This document shows, one piece after another, positions 16,515-24,883 of a stretch of DNA of 64,000 bases. The stretch covers positions 23,745 through 87,744 of the forward strand of contig JANRJL010000045.1 in assembly GCA_033763995.1 (NCBI GenBank), read 5' to 3'. Each line of letters opens with the position of its first letter. The stretch's first letter is position 1. A model generated the notes under the pieces. It worked only from the letters and a program-made list of their open reading frames with translations. It searched no databases and was not told where the DNA came from. Origin of the DNA: GCA-2737725 sp033763995. GTDB lineage: Bacteria > Pseudomonadota > Alphaproteobacteria > Rhodospirillales > Rhodospirillaceae. A program made the position numbers and the translations under genes.

Positions 16515-17550
16515 TGTGAGCTTTCAATAGGTTGTCCATCCGGCCCAGACCGGAGAGACTGATGTTGTCGAGACGTCAGCTTTCTCAGGGAGGACCGGAT
16601 GGACATGCACAAGAATGCCCGCCTGACGCCGCATAGTCGAGGCGATATGGTGCGCCGTGTTTTGCAGCAAAATCAATTGCCTGATGCGGTTGCGGTTGCC
16701 TTCGGGGTGAGCACGAAGACGGTCAATAAGTGGGTCGGGCGCTTCCAGGCAGAGGGGACGGCGGGCCTTGAGGACCGCTCCTCGCGCCCCCACAAACTGC
16801 GCTGCTCGACGCCGCCCGAGACCATCTTGCGGATCGGCGCGCTGCGCCGCCGTCGCTTCACCACCAAGCAGATCGCCAAAGAGGCCGGTGTCTCGCCGGC
16901 CACGGTCAGCCGGGGGCTCAAGCGTCTGGGCTTGAGCCGCATGCGCGATCTTGAACCTGCCGAGCCCGTGCGCCGCTATCAACGCGAGCACCCCGGCGAG
17001 TTGATCCACATCGACATCAAGAAACTCGGGCGTTTCGACCGCGTCGGCCACTGCATCATCGGTGACCGCAAGGGCCAGAGCAACAGCCGTGGTGTCGGCT
17101 GGGAGTTCGTCCACGTCTGCATCGACGATGCCTCGCGCATCGCATCTACCCAGATCAAGCCCGCCGACCCGGCGCGTGGCGCGATTGCCTTCCTCAAGGC
17201 CGCCGTTGCTTACTATGAAAGCCTGGGCATTAAGGTCGAGCGCGTCATGACCGACAACGGCTCATGCTACAAGTCCCACGCCTTCGCGCGAGCGTGCAAA
17301 CGCCTGGGGCTTAAGCACATCCGCACCAAGCCCTATACCCCCAAGACCAACGGCAAGGCCGAGCGTTTCATCCAGACCGCGCTCAGGGAATGGGCCTACG
17401 CCCAAGCCTATCCGACGTCAGACCGGCGCGCCGCAGAACTGCCCGTCTGGATGCACAGATACAACTGGCATCGGCCACACGGCGGGATAAACTCATAAAC
17501 ACCCATCAGTCGTCTCGGGCTCACCGGGAACAACCTGTTGAGGCTCCACA
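16515..17550 (+). mobile_element. IS481-family insertion sequence
   Basis: About 1036 bases bounded by imperfect inverted repeats. The left end starts TGTGAGCTTTCAATAGGTTG and the right end reads CAACCTGTTGAGGCTCCACA, which is its inverted counterpart. Similarity continues inward for about 45 bases (left CCGG..GAGAGACTGATG, right CATCAGTCGTCTCGGG). The flanks are TCTAGC (16509-16514) and CCTAGC (17551-17556), the NCTAGN target and six-base duplication known for IS481. It contains a single transposase gene that now ends early. Confidence 0.9.
16599..17498 (+). CDS. IS481-family transposase, prematurely terminated
   Basis: DDE transposase of the IS481 family. The protein begins with a helix-turn-helix region (HKNARLTPHSRGDMVRRVL, then VSTKTVNKWVGRF) and has an integrase core with HIDIKKLGRF, VERVMTDNGSCYKS and KPYTPKTNGKAERFIQT, giving the D-D-E residues. 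An AGGGAGGACCGG ribosome-binding region precedes ATG 16599. TAA at 17496-17498 cuts it to 299 residues. Reading on in frame gives TPISRLGLTGNNLLRLHT and then a TAG inside the flanking CTAG duplication. A single base change from AAA (Lys) to TAA would explain this. The lost tail may or may not abolish activity. Confidence 0.92.
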   Translation: MDMHKNARLTPHSRGDMVRRVLQQNQLPDAVAVAFGVSTKTVNKWVGRFQAEGTAGLEDRSSRPHKLRCSTPPETILRIGALRRRRFTTKQIAKEAGVSPATVSRGLKRLGLSRMRDLEPAEPVRRYQREHPGELIHIDIKKLGRFDRVGHCIIGDRKGQSNSRGVGWEFVHVCIDDASRIASTQIKPADPARGAIAFLKAAVAYYESLGIKVERVMTDNGSCYKSHAFARACKRLGLKHIRTKPYTPKTNGKAERFIQTALREWAYAQAYPTSDRRAAELPVWMHRYNWHRPHGGINS

Positions 17551-17579
17551 CCTAGCTTTCGTCGCCGCGCCGTTGACGG

Positions 17580-18080
17580 CTAGATCATCGGAAACGCCGC
17601 CACGGCGTTGAGAACGAACACGCCCCAAATCCCCGCCGCCAAACCCGGTCCCAGCGGCATTTCGCCTTCCCAGACAGCGCGGCGCGTGATCAGGCCGCCG
17701 ATACCAGCCCCCAGCAGCGTTCCAATCCCCGCCACGGCCATGATGTAGGGCAAGGCCCAGGGCCCCAGCCACAGTCCGCCCGCCATCACCAATTTGACGT
17801 CGCCCAGGCCCATGGCTTCGCGGCCCTTGAGGCGGCTCACCAGCCAGCGCAAACCATAAAATACAGCGCCATTGATCGCAGCGCCGATCAGCCCCATTTG
17901 CCATGTGACGCCGATAGGTGAGCCGATGATCGTCACGGCCAGTCCGGCAAGACCCAATGGCGCAACAATCACGTCGGGCAAATACCCGGTACGAAAATCG
18001 ATGATGGCCAGGGCCAAGAGGCTCGCCGAAATGACCGCGAGACAGGCCCACGTCCATGCATCAAGGCCGAGGAACTCCAA
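17580..18080 (-). CDS. Prepilin peptidase, catalytic domain only (A24 family)
   Basis: Inner-membrane aspartic protease that removes the leaders of type IV prepilins and type II pseudopilins. The 166 residues form about six transmembrane helices. The first catalytic Asp is in LAIIDFRTGYLPD and the second in MGLGDVKL, the GxGD motif. The N-terminal cysteine-rich methylase domain of GspO/PilD is absent, so this is the short form. The start is TTG 18080 with GGGAG about nine bases upstream. The IS481 element ends 29 bases beyond its stop codon. It could process the GspG-J products at 13-2132, which lie 15 kb away on the opposite strand. Confidence 0.85.
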   Translation of the reverse strand: MEFLGLDAWTWACLAVISASLLALAIIDFRTGYLPDVIVAPLGLAGLAVTIIGSPIGVTWQMGLIGAAINGAVFYGLRWLVSRLKGREAMGLGDVKLVMAGGLWLGPWALPYIMAVAGIGTLLGAGIGGLITRRAVWEGEMPLGPGLAAGIWGVFVLNAVAAFPMI

Positions 18081-18174
18081 AACTTGGTCTCCCGTCCGCA
18101 GGTTGAATTTGCTATGAGAGGCAGGCTACGACATCGCGAGAGTGGGTCATAGCCGTCTCTCTTCGTGCTGGAAC

Positions 18175-18248
18175 GCGGGTGTGATGTAATGGTAGCCTGC
18201 CAGCTTCCCAAGCTGGACGCGAGGGTTCGATTCCCTTCACCCGCTCCA
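18175..18248 (+). tRNA. tRNA-Gly (anticodon CCC)
   Basis: Complete cloverleaf. The acceptor stem GCGGGTG (18175-18181) pairs with CACCCGC (18238-18244), discriminator T is at 18245 and CCA is encoded at 18246-18248. The anticodon stem CCAGC (18200-18204) pairs with GCTGG (18212-18216) around loop TTCCCAA, giving anticodon CCC at 18207-18209, which reads GGG. The T arm has GAGGGTTCGATTCCCTTC. It sits between the prepilin peptidase and a secreted SUMF1-domain gene whose open frame begins right at its CCA end. Confidence 0.96.
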
Positions 18249-19153
18249 TTCTATTTGGTTTTGTACTGCTGCTCCTTGCCGGCTCGGCCGGGGCGCAGAC
18301 AAACGCGCCATCACCCGGAACGACATTTCAAGATTGCGCCACTTGCCCCGACATGGTCGTGATTCCGTCGGGCAGTTTTTTGATGGGCTCGCTTGCGAGT
18401 GAAGTAAATCACGAACCCGATGAAAGCCCGCAACGTCGGGTGACGTTTGCCAAGCTTTTTGCCGTGTCTTCGCGCGAAGTGACGCGCGGTCAATACGCGG
18501 AATTTGTGCGCGCCACGGGTCGCAAGAGTGGCCCCGACTGCAGCGTATGGGCCGGTACAAAGTGGGACAAGCAAGTGGGGCGTGATTGGACGAGCCCCAA
18601 CTTCGCGCAAACCGATGCGCACCCGGTTGTTTGCGTCGATTGGGCCGATGCCAAGGCCTATGCGGCATGGCTCGGCCAAATCACCGGCAAGCCCTACCGC
18701 CTGATCACCGAAGCCGAATGGGAATATGCTGCGCGCGGCGGAACCACCACGCCCTATTTCTTTGGCGCCAATCAAGACGATCTGTGCGCCACGGACAACG
18801 GCCGCGATCAGACCTCCGTTGAGACGCACCCGGGCATGGCCTGGCCGGGCGTGAAGTGCCGCGATGGCTATGCCGAAACCGCGCCCGTGGGCTCGTTCAA
18901 GCCCAATCCCTTCGGCCTCTATGACGTTCACGGCAACGTCTGGGAATGGATGGAAGATTGCTACGCTGAGAATTACGCTGGCGCGCCCACGGACGGCTCG
19001 GCTGTATCGGCGAGTGATTGCGTGTTTCGTGTCTATCGTGGCGGCGGGTGGAGCGTCGAGTACCGTGGCCGCCGATCAGCCAATCGCGGCAAGTATGCGC
19101 CCGACCAGCGTTACGGCCAGCTCGGCACTCGCGTCGCCCGAGATCTGCCCTGA
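18248..19153 (+). CDS. Secreted SUMF1/FGE-sulfatase-domain protein, start unusual
   Basis: Formylglycine-generating-enzyme-like (SUMF1) domain protein, function unknown. The domain is clear: MVVIPSGSFLMGS, CVDWADAKAYAAWLG, YRLITEAEWEYAARGG, FGLYDVHGNVWEWMEDC and GGGWSVEYRGRRSANR. The first ATG (18353) lies inside the domain. The same frame upstream encodes a signal peptide, ILFGFVLLLLAGSAGAQ, followed by a FQDCATCPD segment that matches the paralogue at 34136-35098. No ATG, GTG or TTG precedes the signal peptide. An ATT at 18248 or CTG at 18266 would have to be used, with the ATT touching the tRNA 3' end. The Cys pair needed for true FGE oxidase activity was not identified, so the role is open. 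Confidence 0.8.
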   Translation: MLFGFVLLLLAGSAGAQTNAPSPGTTFQDCATCPDMVVIPSGSFLMGSLASEVNHEPDESPQRRVTFAKLFAVSSREVTRGQYAEFVRATGRKSGPDCSVWAGTKWDKQVGRDWTSPNFAQTDAHPVVCVDWADAKAYAAWLGQITGKPYRLITEAEWEYAARGGTTTPYFFGANQDDLCATDNGRDQTSVETHPGMAWPGVKCRDGYAETAPVGSFKPNPFGLYDVHGNVWEWMEDCYAENYAGAPTDGSAVSASDCVFRVYRGGGWSVEYRGRRSANRGKYAPDQRYGQLGTRVARDLP

Positions 19154-19154
19154 T

Positions 19155-20315
19155 CTAACGACTCAGGTGCTGGATCAGGCCGTCGACGAACCGCACGCCC
19201 GCATCGACCTGGCTGATTTCGATGAACTCGTTGGGCTGATGCGCCTGTGTGATGGAGCCAGGTCCGCAAATGACCGTGGCCAAGCCTGATAATTGAAACT
19301 GCCCGGCCTCCGCCGCGAAGGACACATGCCGGGTCACGTTGTCGCCCGTCAGCATGCGACAGAGTTGCTCGGCCTCGGAATTTGTTTCCGGTTTCAGCGC
19401 CGGCGTGGCCGCGCGGGGGACCGTCTCGATTTTGCACGCGGGTGAAATCGCATGCAGACGCGGCAACACGACCTCACGACAATGGTCCGTGAAACGCTTG
19501 ATGTAGCGCGTGGGATCGTCCTCGGGCAGGGCGCGCACGTCCCATTGGAAGGCGCAATGCCCCGCCATGATGTTGGGGGCCGTGCCGCCCTCGATGCGGT
19601 TGATGGTGATGGTGGTGTGCTCGGGCTCGAACAACGGATTGCAGGGCCCCTTGACCGCCGCCTCGGCGCTCAAGGCGCGCAGGTATTCGATCAGTTCGGC
19701 GGCGACCATGACCGCGCTGACGCCGCGATGGGGCAATGACGAATGCGCTTCGTGGCCCGTCACCACGGTGCGCACGCCGGTGACACCTTTGTGCGCCGTG
19801 ACCACTTTCATTTCCGTGGGCTCGCCCACGACGACGGCGCTGGGCTTGGGCAGTTCGGCGTTGAGCAGCTTGATGAGCGACGGTACGCCGACGCAGCCGA
19901 CTTACTCGTCGTAGGAAAACGCGAAATGGATCGGGCGCCTCAAGGCGGCCTTGGTCATGTCGGGCAAGGCGGCCAGAGCGATGGCGACAAACGCCTTCAT
20001 ATCGGCGGTGCCGCGGCCATAAAGTTTGCCGTCTTTCTCGGTCACGGCGAACGGATCGGAGTGCCAATCCTGATCGTCAACCGGCACCACGTCCGTATGG
20101 CCCGACAGCACCACGCCGCCGGGCACGTTGGGCCCCACGCTGGCGAGCAAGTTCGCCTTGGTCTTGGACTCGTTGTAAACGAGGCGGCCCTCGATGCCAT
20201 GACCGGCCAAGATGCCGCGCACGTGTTCGATCAACGCCAAATTGGACTTGCGCGACACCGTGTCGAACCCGACCAAGGTCTTCAGCATGGCGATGGCGTG
20301 CGCGGTGTCGGGCAT
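19155..20315 (-). pseudogene. argE: Acetylornithine deacetylase-like M20 peptidase, broken by one stop codon
   Basis: M20 metallohydrolase of the ArgE type, which removes the acetyl group from N-acetylornithine. The first 137 codons (20315-19905) carry VLSGHTDVVPVDDQDW and YGRGTADMKAF, the first metal ligands and the catalytic Asp, and end in FSYDE. A TAA at 19902-19904 follows, and the same frame continues with VGCVGVPSLIKLLN, GEPTEMKVVTAHKG and the dimer and metal domains to 19155. Relatives have Glu at the stop position (DEEVG), so GAA changed to TAA is the likely event. No frameshift is needed. Full length would be about 386 residues. It could be a pseudogene, a readthrough case or a sequencing error. 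Confidence 0.88.
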
Positions 20316-20324
20316 GGGCCGTAC

Positions 20325-21704
20325 TCAACTCGCCATGCGCCAGTGGGTACCGTCGGCGCGATCCTCGATGACCACGCCCAGGGCCGCGATTTGGTCGCGA
20401 ATACGGTCGGCCTCCTTGAAATCGCGAGCCTTGCGCGCGGCATTGCGGGCGGCGATCAAACTCTCGACTTCTTGGGCATCGACCGCCGTGGTCGAAGATG
20501 TTGCCTTCAGCCAAACCGCAGGATCTTGTTGCAGCACACCCAGCATGGCGCCAGCAGCCAGCAATTCGCCTTTCAGCCGCGCCTTGTCGGCATCCGTGGT
20601 CGCCGAGTTTAGGGCGCGGGCCACGGCGGCAATCTCGGCCATGGCGACGGGCGTGTTCAAATCATCATCCAACGCGGCGACAACTGCTTTTGGCGCCGGC
20701 ACATCGGCGGCCTTAATAGTCTTGATCTGGTCGAGCGCCAAATACAGACGGTCCAGCGTCTTCTTCGCCTGCACCAGCAGGTCGTCGGACCAATCGAGCG
20801 GCTGGCGGTAGTGCGCACTGAGCAGCGCCCACCGAATCGCTTCAGCCGGGGATTTTTTCAACAGTTCATGAACCGTGACGATATTGCCCAAGGATTTGGA
20901 CATCTTCTCCTTGGCCATGGTCAGAAAGCCGTTGTGCAGCCAATAGCGGGCCAAGGGCGCGTTGCCATGGGCGCAGGTGCTTTGGGCGATTTCGTTTTCG
21001 TGGTGAGGGAAGATCAGATCGTTGCCGCCACCATGGATGTCGATGGTGGTCCCCAAGTGCGCCTCGATCATGGCCGAGCACTCGATGTGCCACCCGGGCC
21101 GGCCCCGGCCCCAGGGGCTGTCCCAGCCCGGCTGATCGGGGGTTGAGGGCTTCCACAACACGAAGTCGGCGGGGTCCTTTTTGTAAGGGGCGACCTCCAC
21201 TCGGGCTCCGGCAATCATGTCGTCCCGGTTCCGCCCCGAAAGCTGCCCATAAGCCGCAAATTTTGGCACGTGGAACAGGACATGGCCTTCGGCCGCATAG
21301 GCATGGCCCGAAGCCAAAAGACGTTCAATCATGGCCACAATTTCGCGAATATGGCCCGTGGCGTGGGGTTCGCTGGTCGGGGGGAAGACTCCGAGGGCGG
21401 CCATATCCTCGCGGTAGATCCGGGTAAATTTATCCGTAATGGCCGTAATTGGGACGTTTTGGGCCTTGGCCGCGGCGTTGATCTTGTCATCCACGTCCGT
21501 GACATTGCGGGCATAGGCCACCTGACCATATCGGCCCTTCAACAGCCGGTGGAGGATATCGAACACCACCGGGGGCCGCGCATTGCCGATATGGGCATAG
21601 CTGTAGACCGTATTGCCGCAGACATACATCGTCACCCGGGCGGGGTCGCCTGGCACGAAGGGCTCCTTGCTGCGGGTCAAAGTATTGTAAAGAATCAAAG
21701 ACAT
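20325..21704 (-). CDS. cysS: Cysteinyl-tRNA synthetase
   Basis: Class I aminoacyl-tRNA synthetase that charges tRNA-Cys. The 460-residue protein has the zinc/cysteine site start VCGNTVYSYAHIGNARP (the HIGH motif is HIGN here, common in this enzyme), GWHIECSAM, FPHHENE with zinc ligands, and the KMSKS loop in KEKMSKSLGN. The C-terminal helical domain is present (AARKARDFKEADRIRDQIA). The start is placed at ATG 21704, which gives the standard MSLILYNTLTRSKEPF N-terminus, although the frame stays open to 21908. The stop lies nine bases upstream of the argE-like start, so the two were probably co-transcribed. Confidence 0.97.
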   Translation of the reverse strand: MSLILYNTLTRSKEPFVPGDPARVTMYVCGNTVYSYAHIGNARPPVVFDILHRLLKGRYGQVAYARNVTDVDDKINAAAKAQNVPITAITDKFTRIYREDMAALGVFPPTSEPHATGHIREIVAMIERLLASGHAYAAEGHVLFHVPKFAAYGQLSGRNRDDMIAGARVEVAPYKKDPADFVLWKPSTPDQPGWDSPWGRGRPGWHIECSAMIEAHLGTTIDIHGGGNDLIFPHHENEIAQSTCAHGNAPLARYWLHNGFLTMAKEKMSKSLGNIVTVHELLKKSPAEAIRWALLSAHYRQPLDWSDDLLVQAKKTLDRLYLALDQIKTIKAADVPAPKAVVAALDDDLNTPVAMAEIAAVARALNSATTDADKARLKGELLAAGAMLGVLQQDPAVWLKATSSTTAVDAQEVESLIAARNAARKARDFKEADRIRDQIAALGVVIEDRADGTHWRMAS

Positions 21705-21885
21705 AGCGATTACTTTGAAAATTTGAGGTCTAGAGCCGAGGGTCCCTGGGTGATACTCCAATGGCCTCGGGATTGCAAAAACCGCCCGGTGGGCCAAATC
21801 AGGCCTTCCTTGTGGCCGACCTGCTTGGTTGACTTTGTACCGATCGGGGGGCATTTCCCGGCCTATAACCTCTAGGACTAGGCTC

Positions 21886-22377
21886 ATGACTGCCGCTGAT
21901 GCGCCCACTTTTGGTAAACGCCTGTCCGTCGAGCAGGTCGAGGAAGGTCACACCTTGGCCCCCAAATTCGACCAGGACGGCCTGATGCCGGCGGTGACCA
22001 CCGATGCCGAGACAGGAACCCTATTGATGGTGGGTTATATGAACGCCGAGGCCCTGGCCCGGACCATTGAAACCGGCGAAGCCCATTACTTCAGCCGTAG
22101 TCGCCAGGTTCTCTGGCACAAGGGCGGTACCTCGGGGCTGGTGCAGAAGGTCGAGGAACTGCGCATCGACGACGACCAAGACGCGATCTGGCTAAGGGTC
22201 CGCGTGGGCGGTTCGGGGGCGAGCTGCCACGTCGGCTTCAAGAGCTGCTTCTATCGCTCGGTACCCCTGGGCAAACCCTTGGGCAGCGTGATCGAGAACT
22301 TGAAGTACGAAGAGGCCGCCAAAACCTTCGACCCTAAAGAGGTCTATGGCGACGCGCCCAACCCGACGAAGCTCTAA
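21886..22377 (+). CDS. hisI: Phosphoribosyl-AMP cyclohydrolase
   Basis: Opens the adenine ring of phosphoribosyl-AMP in histidine synthesis. The 163-residue protein has PKFDQDGLMPAVTTDA, VGYMNAEALARTIETG, YFSRSRQVLWHKGGTSG and the zinc and metal segments DDDQDAIWLRV and GASCHVGFKSCFYR, containing the conserved Cys residues. The start is ATG 21886, with a frame open upstream to 21829. The gene is alone and divergent from cysS, away from other his genes, and the HisH- and HisF-like genes at 13.3-14.8 kb are of the glycan type. Confidence 0.95.
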   Translation: MTAADAPTFGKRLSVEQVEEGHTLAPKFDQDGLMPAVTTDAETGTLLMVGYMNAEALARTIETGEAHYFSRSRQVLWHKGGTSGLVQKVEELRIDDDQDAIWLRVRVGGSGASCHVGFKSCFYRSVPLGKPLGSVIENLKYEEAAKTFDPKEVYGDAPNPTKL

Positions 22378-22531
22378 GTTCTGTTGCCGAGATGCAACAC
22401 TCGTCGACGAAGTCGGGCGGGGCGGCTTGAAGTATTTGTTATAAAGCGCTTTATCGGTGCCACGGAATTCAGCCCGGCGTGGGCTCCTGTCTGCGCGGCT
22501 GCGTAAAAAAACTAACCAAAGGGGTCATCCT

Positions 22532-24811
22532 ATGTTCAAGAAACTACTTCTTGGCTCGACGATTGTCTCGATCACGGCGTCAAGCACCATCGCACTGGCG
22601 CAACAACAGCAAGCGCAAACCGAACCAAGCGGCGGCTTGGAAGAAATCGTGGTGACCGCCGAACGCCGCGAAGCCTCGCTGCAGTCGGTTCCCATCGCCG
22701 TCAGCGCGTTTTCAGCCGACGCCTTGGCCAAGCGCCAAATCACGCAAGCCTCGGACTTGGAGCGCTATGTTCCGAGCTTGAAGATGCGCAACAACATCAC
22801 CTCGCCGACCAACCTATCGCCGTCCTTGCGCGGCTCGCTGCAGCAAGATGCCTCGCTGATCGTCGCGGAATCCCCGTTCGGCATTTACGTCGATGACGTG
22901 TATTTGGGCCGCTTGAACGGCAATAACGTCACGCTGGCCGACATCGAGCGCGTCGAAGTGCTGCGTGGCCCGCAGGGCACCCTGTATGGGCGCAACACGT
23001 TGGCCGGCGCGATCAAGTTCATCACCCGTGCGCCCGACCAGGACAACGAATGGTTCAACGCCGAGGCTGGCTACGGCAACTTCAAGAACTACAAGGCGAG
23101 CTTCAGCGCCGGGGGCGGGGTCAGCGACACGGTCGCCGGCTCGGTGGCCGCGCAGATCATCGGCAAGAACGGCTATTGGTTCAATCGCGCCACCAGCGAG
23201 GATGTCGGCGAGGAAGACAACGTCGCCGCGCGCGGCAAGCTGCGTTACACCGGCTCGGATAATTTCGACGCGTCGATCTCGCTGTCTCATACCCGCAGCA
23301 CCAACGACGCGTTGCAGTTGACTCCGGCCACCACGCCGGGCGTGGCCAGCAACCGTCAGTACCGCTCGCGGGACGTGCGGCCGTTGTTTGGCGATCCGTA
23401 TGTCGTCAGCCGTCCGGTCTCGGTAAAGAGCCCAGCGCCGATTACCAACGAGCCCGCTGGCAAGACGAAGCAGTACATCGCCTCGCTCAACATGACCTAC
23501 GACTTTGGCGATGCCTCGCTGCAATCCATCACCGCGTTCGTCAACACCAACGACTTTTTCTCGACCGATTTCACTGGAACCGGCGGCGTGCCGTTTGCAG
23601 CTGGCGCCGCTAACGGGGGTAACCTCGGTGGCGTCGTCGGTGCGACGAAGCTAAATTCCGATCAGTTCACGCAAGAGATCAAGCTTCAGGGCCAGGCCGT
23701 CGACAGCAAGCTGAATTATTTGGTCGGCGCGTTCTATCTGTATGAAACCGGCAACCAACGCTTCGGCTGGGCGATCCCGGGACCGTTCTCCACCAGCCAG
23801 ATGCAGATTCTGACTCGTTCGTACTCGGTGTTTACCCACAACGACTTCGCCGTCAGCGAGGACCTCAAGATCACGGCCGGCGTACGGTACGTGAAGGACC
23901 TCAAAAAATTCGACATTCAGTTCCAATACGTCCCGCCACTCAATACGATTTTGCCCGCTCAAGCCCCGGTCGCTCTGAAAAATACCTACGACAAGTGGCT
24001 GCCCAAGTTCGGTCTGGATTATTCCGTGCCGACGTCGGGCGAGGTCGACAGCTTGCTGCTCTATGCCTCGCTTGGCCGCGGCTTTAAGTCGGGCGGGTAC
24101 AGCGCCATCGCCATCGGCAACTTGAACGACGCGCGCACGCCCTATGGCCCGGAAAGCAACTGGACCTATGAAGGCGGCGTGAAGGGCGAGTTCTTCGACA
24201 ATCGTCTGCGCGCCAATGCCGCGTACTTCTACAACCGCATCTCGGACCTGACTTTGAACGCTCAGGTCCCGGGTGTGGGCGGCGGGCCGGCATCGTTCCC
24301 CGTCCAAAACGCCGGTGCGGCGACGATCAAGGGCTTGGAAGCCGAATTCTCGGCCGTGCCGGTCGACGGGCTGACGTTGTTCGTCAACTCGGCGTTCCTG
24401 AGCGGTAAATTCCGCAGCCTGCGCCCGGGTAGTGCTCCGACCAACGCGCTCGCCAACTTCGGCGTGGCCAACGCCAAGCCCCCGCAGTTGCCCGATTACA
24501 GCGTCACGGTCGGTTTTGACTACCGCGTCGACATGGCGGTGGGGAGCCGCGATGGCCAGTTCCTGATCGGCGCCGACGTTTACAAGACCGATGACTTCAT
24601 TACTTCGGCCACCAACGAGTTTATCCTCGATGGCTACAGCCGTATCGGCGCTTTCGTCGGCGTCGGCATCGATGAGCAATGGGAAGTAAAACTGTCGGTC
24701 AAGAACCTGGCCGACAAGGAAACCATCTCCACCGGCGCTCGCGGGTTCTTGGGCGGGTTCTTGTACCTGCCGCCGCGCGAGTACATGCTGACCGTGAAGT
24801 ACTCGATGTAA
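22532..24811 (+). CDS. TonB-dependent outer-membrane receptor
   Basis: Energy-coupled outer-membrane transporter for an unidentified ligand. The 759-residue protein has a signal peptide ending around SSTIALAQ, a TonB-box-like region EEIVVTAERRE (about residues 39-49), a plug domain (QSVPIAVSAFS, RGSLQQDASL, IERVEVLRGPQGTLYGRNTLAGAI) and a 22-strand-type barrel ending in ...EYMLTVKYSM. The start is ATG 22532 after an AAAGGGG stretch, and the frame is open to 22457. It ends 72 bases from the end of the five-gene metallo-hydrolase operon, with a shared terminator between. The hydrolases and receptor may handle the same compound (inference). Confidence 0.95.
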   Translation: MFKKLLLGSTIVSITASSTIALAQQQQAQTEPSGGLEEIVVTAERREASLQSVPIAVSAFSADALAKRQITQASDLERYVPSLKMRNNITSPTNLSPSLRGSLQQDASLIVAESPFGIYVDDVYLGRLNGNNVTLADIERVEVLRGPQGTLYGRNTLAGAIKFITRAPDQDNEWFNAEAGYGNFKNYKASFSAGGGVSDTVAGSVAAQIIGKNGYWFNRATSEDVGEEDNVAARGKLRYTGSDNFDASISLSHTRSTNDALQLTPATTPGVASNRQYRSRDVRPLFGDPYVVSRPVSVKSPAPITNEPAGKTKQYIASLNMTYDFGDASLQSITAFVNTNDFFSTDFTGTGGVPFAAGAANGGNLGGVVGATKLNSDQFTQEIKLQGQAVDSKLNYLVGAFYLYETGNQRFGWAIPGPFSTSQMQILTRSYSVFTHNDFAVSEDLKITAGVRYVKDLKKFDIQFQYVPPLNTILPAQAPVALKNTYDKWLPKFGLDYSVPTSGEVDSLLLYASLGRGFKSGGYSAIAIGNLNDARTPYGPESNWTYEGGVKGEFFDNRLRANAAYFYNRISDLTLNAQVPGVGGGPASFPVQNAGAATIKGLEAEFSAVPVDGLTLFVNSAFLSGKFRSLRPGSAPTNALANFGVANAKPPQLPDYSVTVGFDYRVDMAVGSRDGQFLIGADVYKTDDFITSATNEFILDGYSRIGAFVGVGIDEQWEVKLSVKNLADKETISTGARGFLGGFLYLPPREYMLTVKYSM

Positions 24812-24830
24812 TTTTGTAAAGAATCACAGC

Positions 24831-24862
24831 AAAAGGCCCGAGGGAAACCTCGGGCCTTTTTT
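24831..24862. terminator. Rho-independent terminator, probably bidirectional
   Basis: A 13-base-pair perfect stem, AAAAGGCCCGAGG with CCTCGGGCCTTTT, closes a GAAA loop (24844-24847) and is followed by further T residues. The A-run on the other side makes it a terminator for both converging units, the TonB receptor gene and the metallo-hydrolase operon. Confidence 0.93.
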
Positions 24863-24883
24863 GCTGGGGCCGATGTCCGGGAT

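Noticed and set aside
18175..18248. tRNA-Gly as integration site of a genomic island
   Set aside because: No repeat of the tRNA 3' end and no integrase were seen within the window, so an attachment site is not supported.
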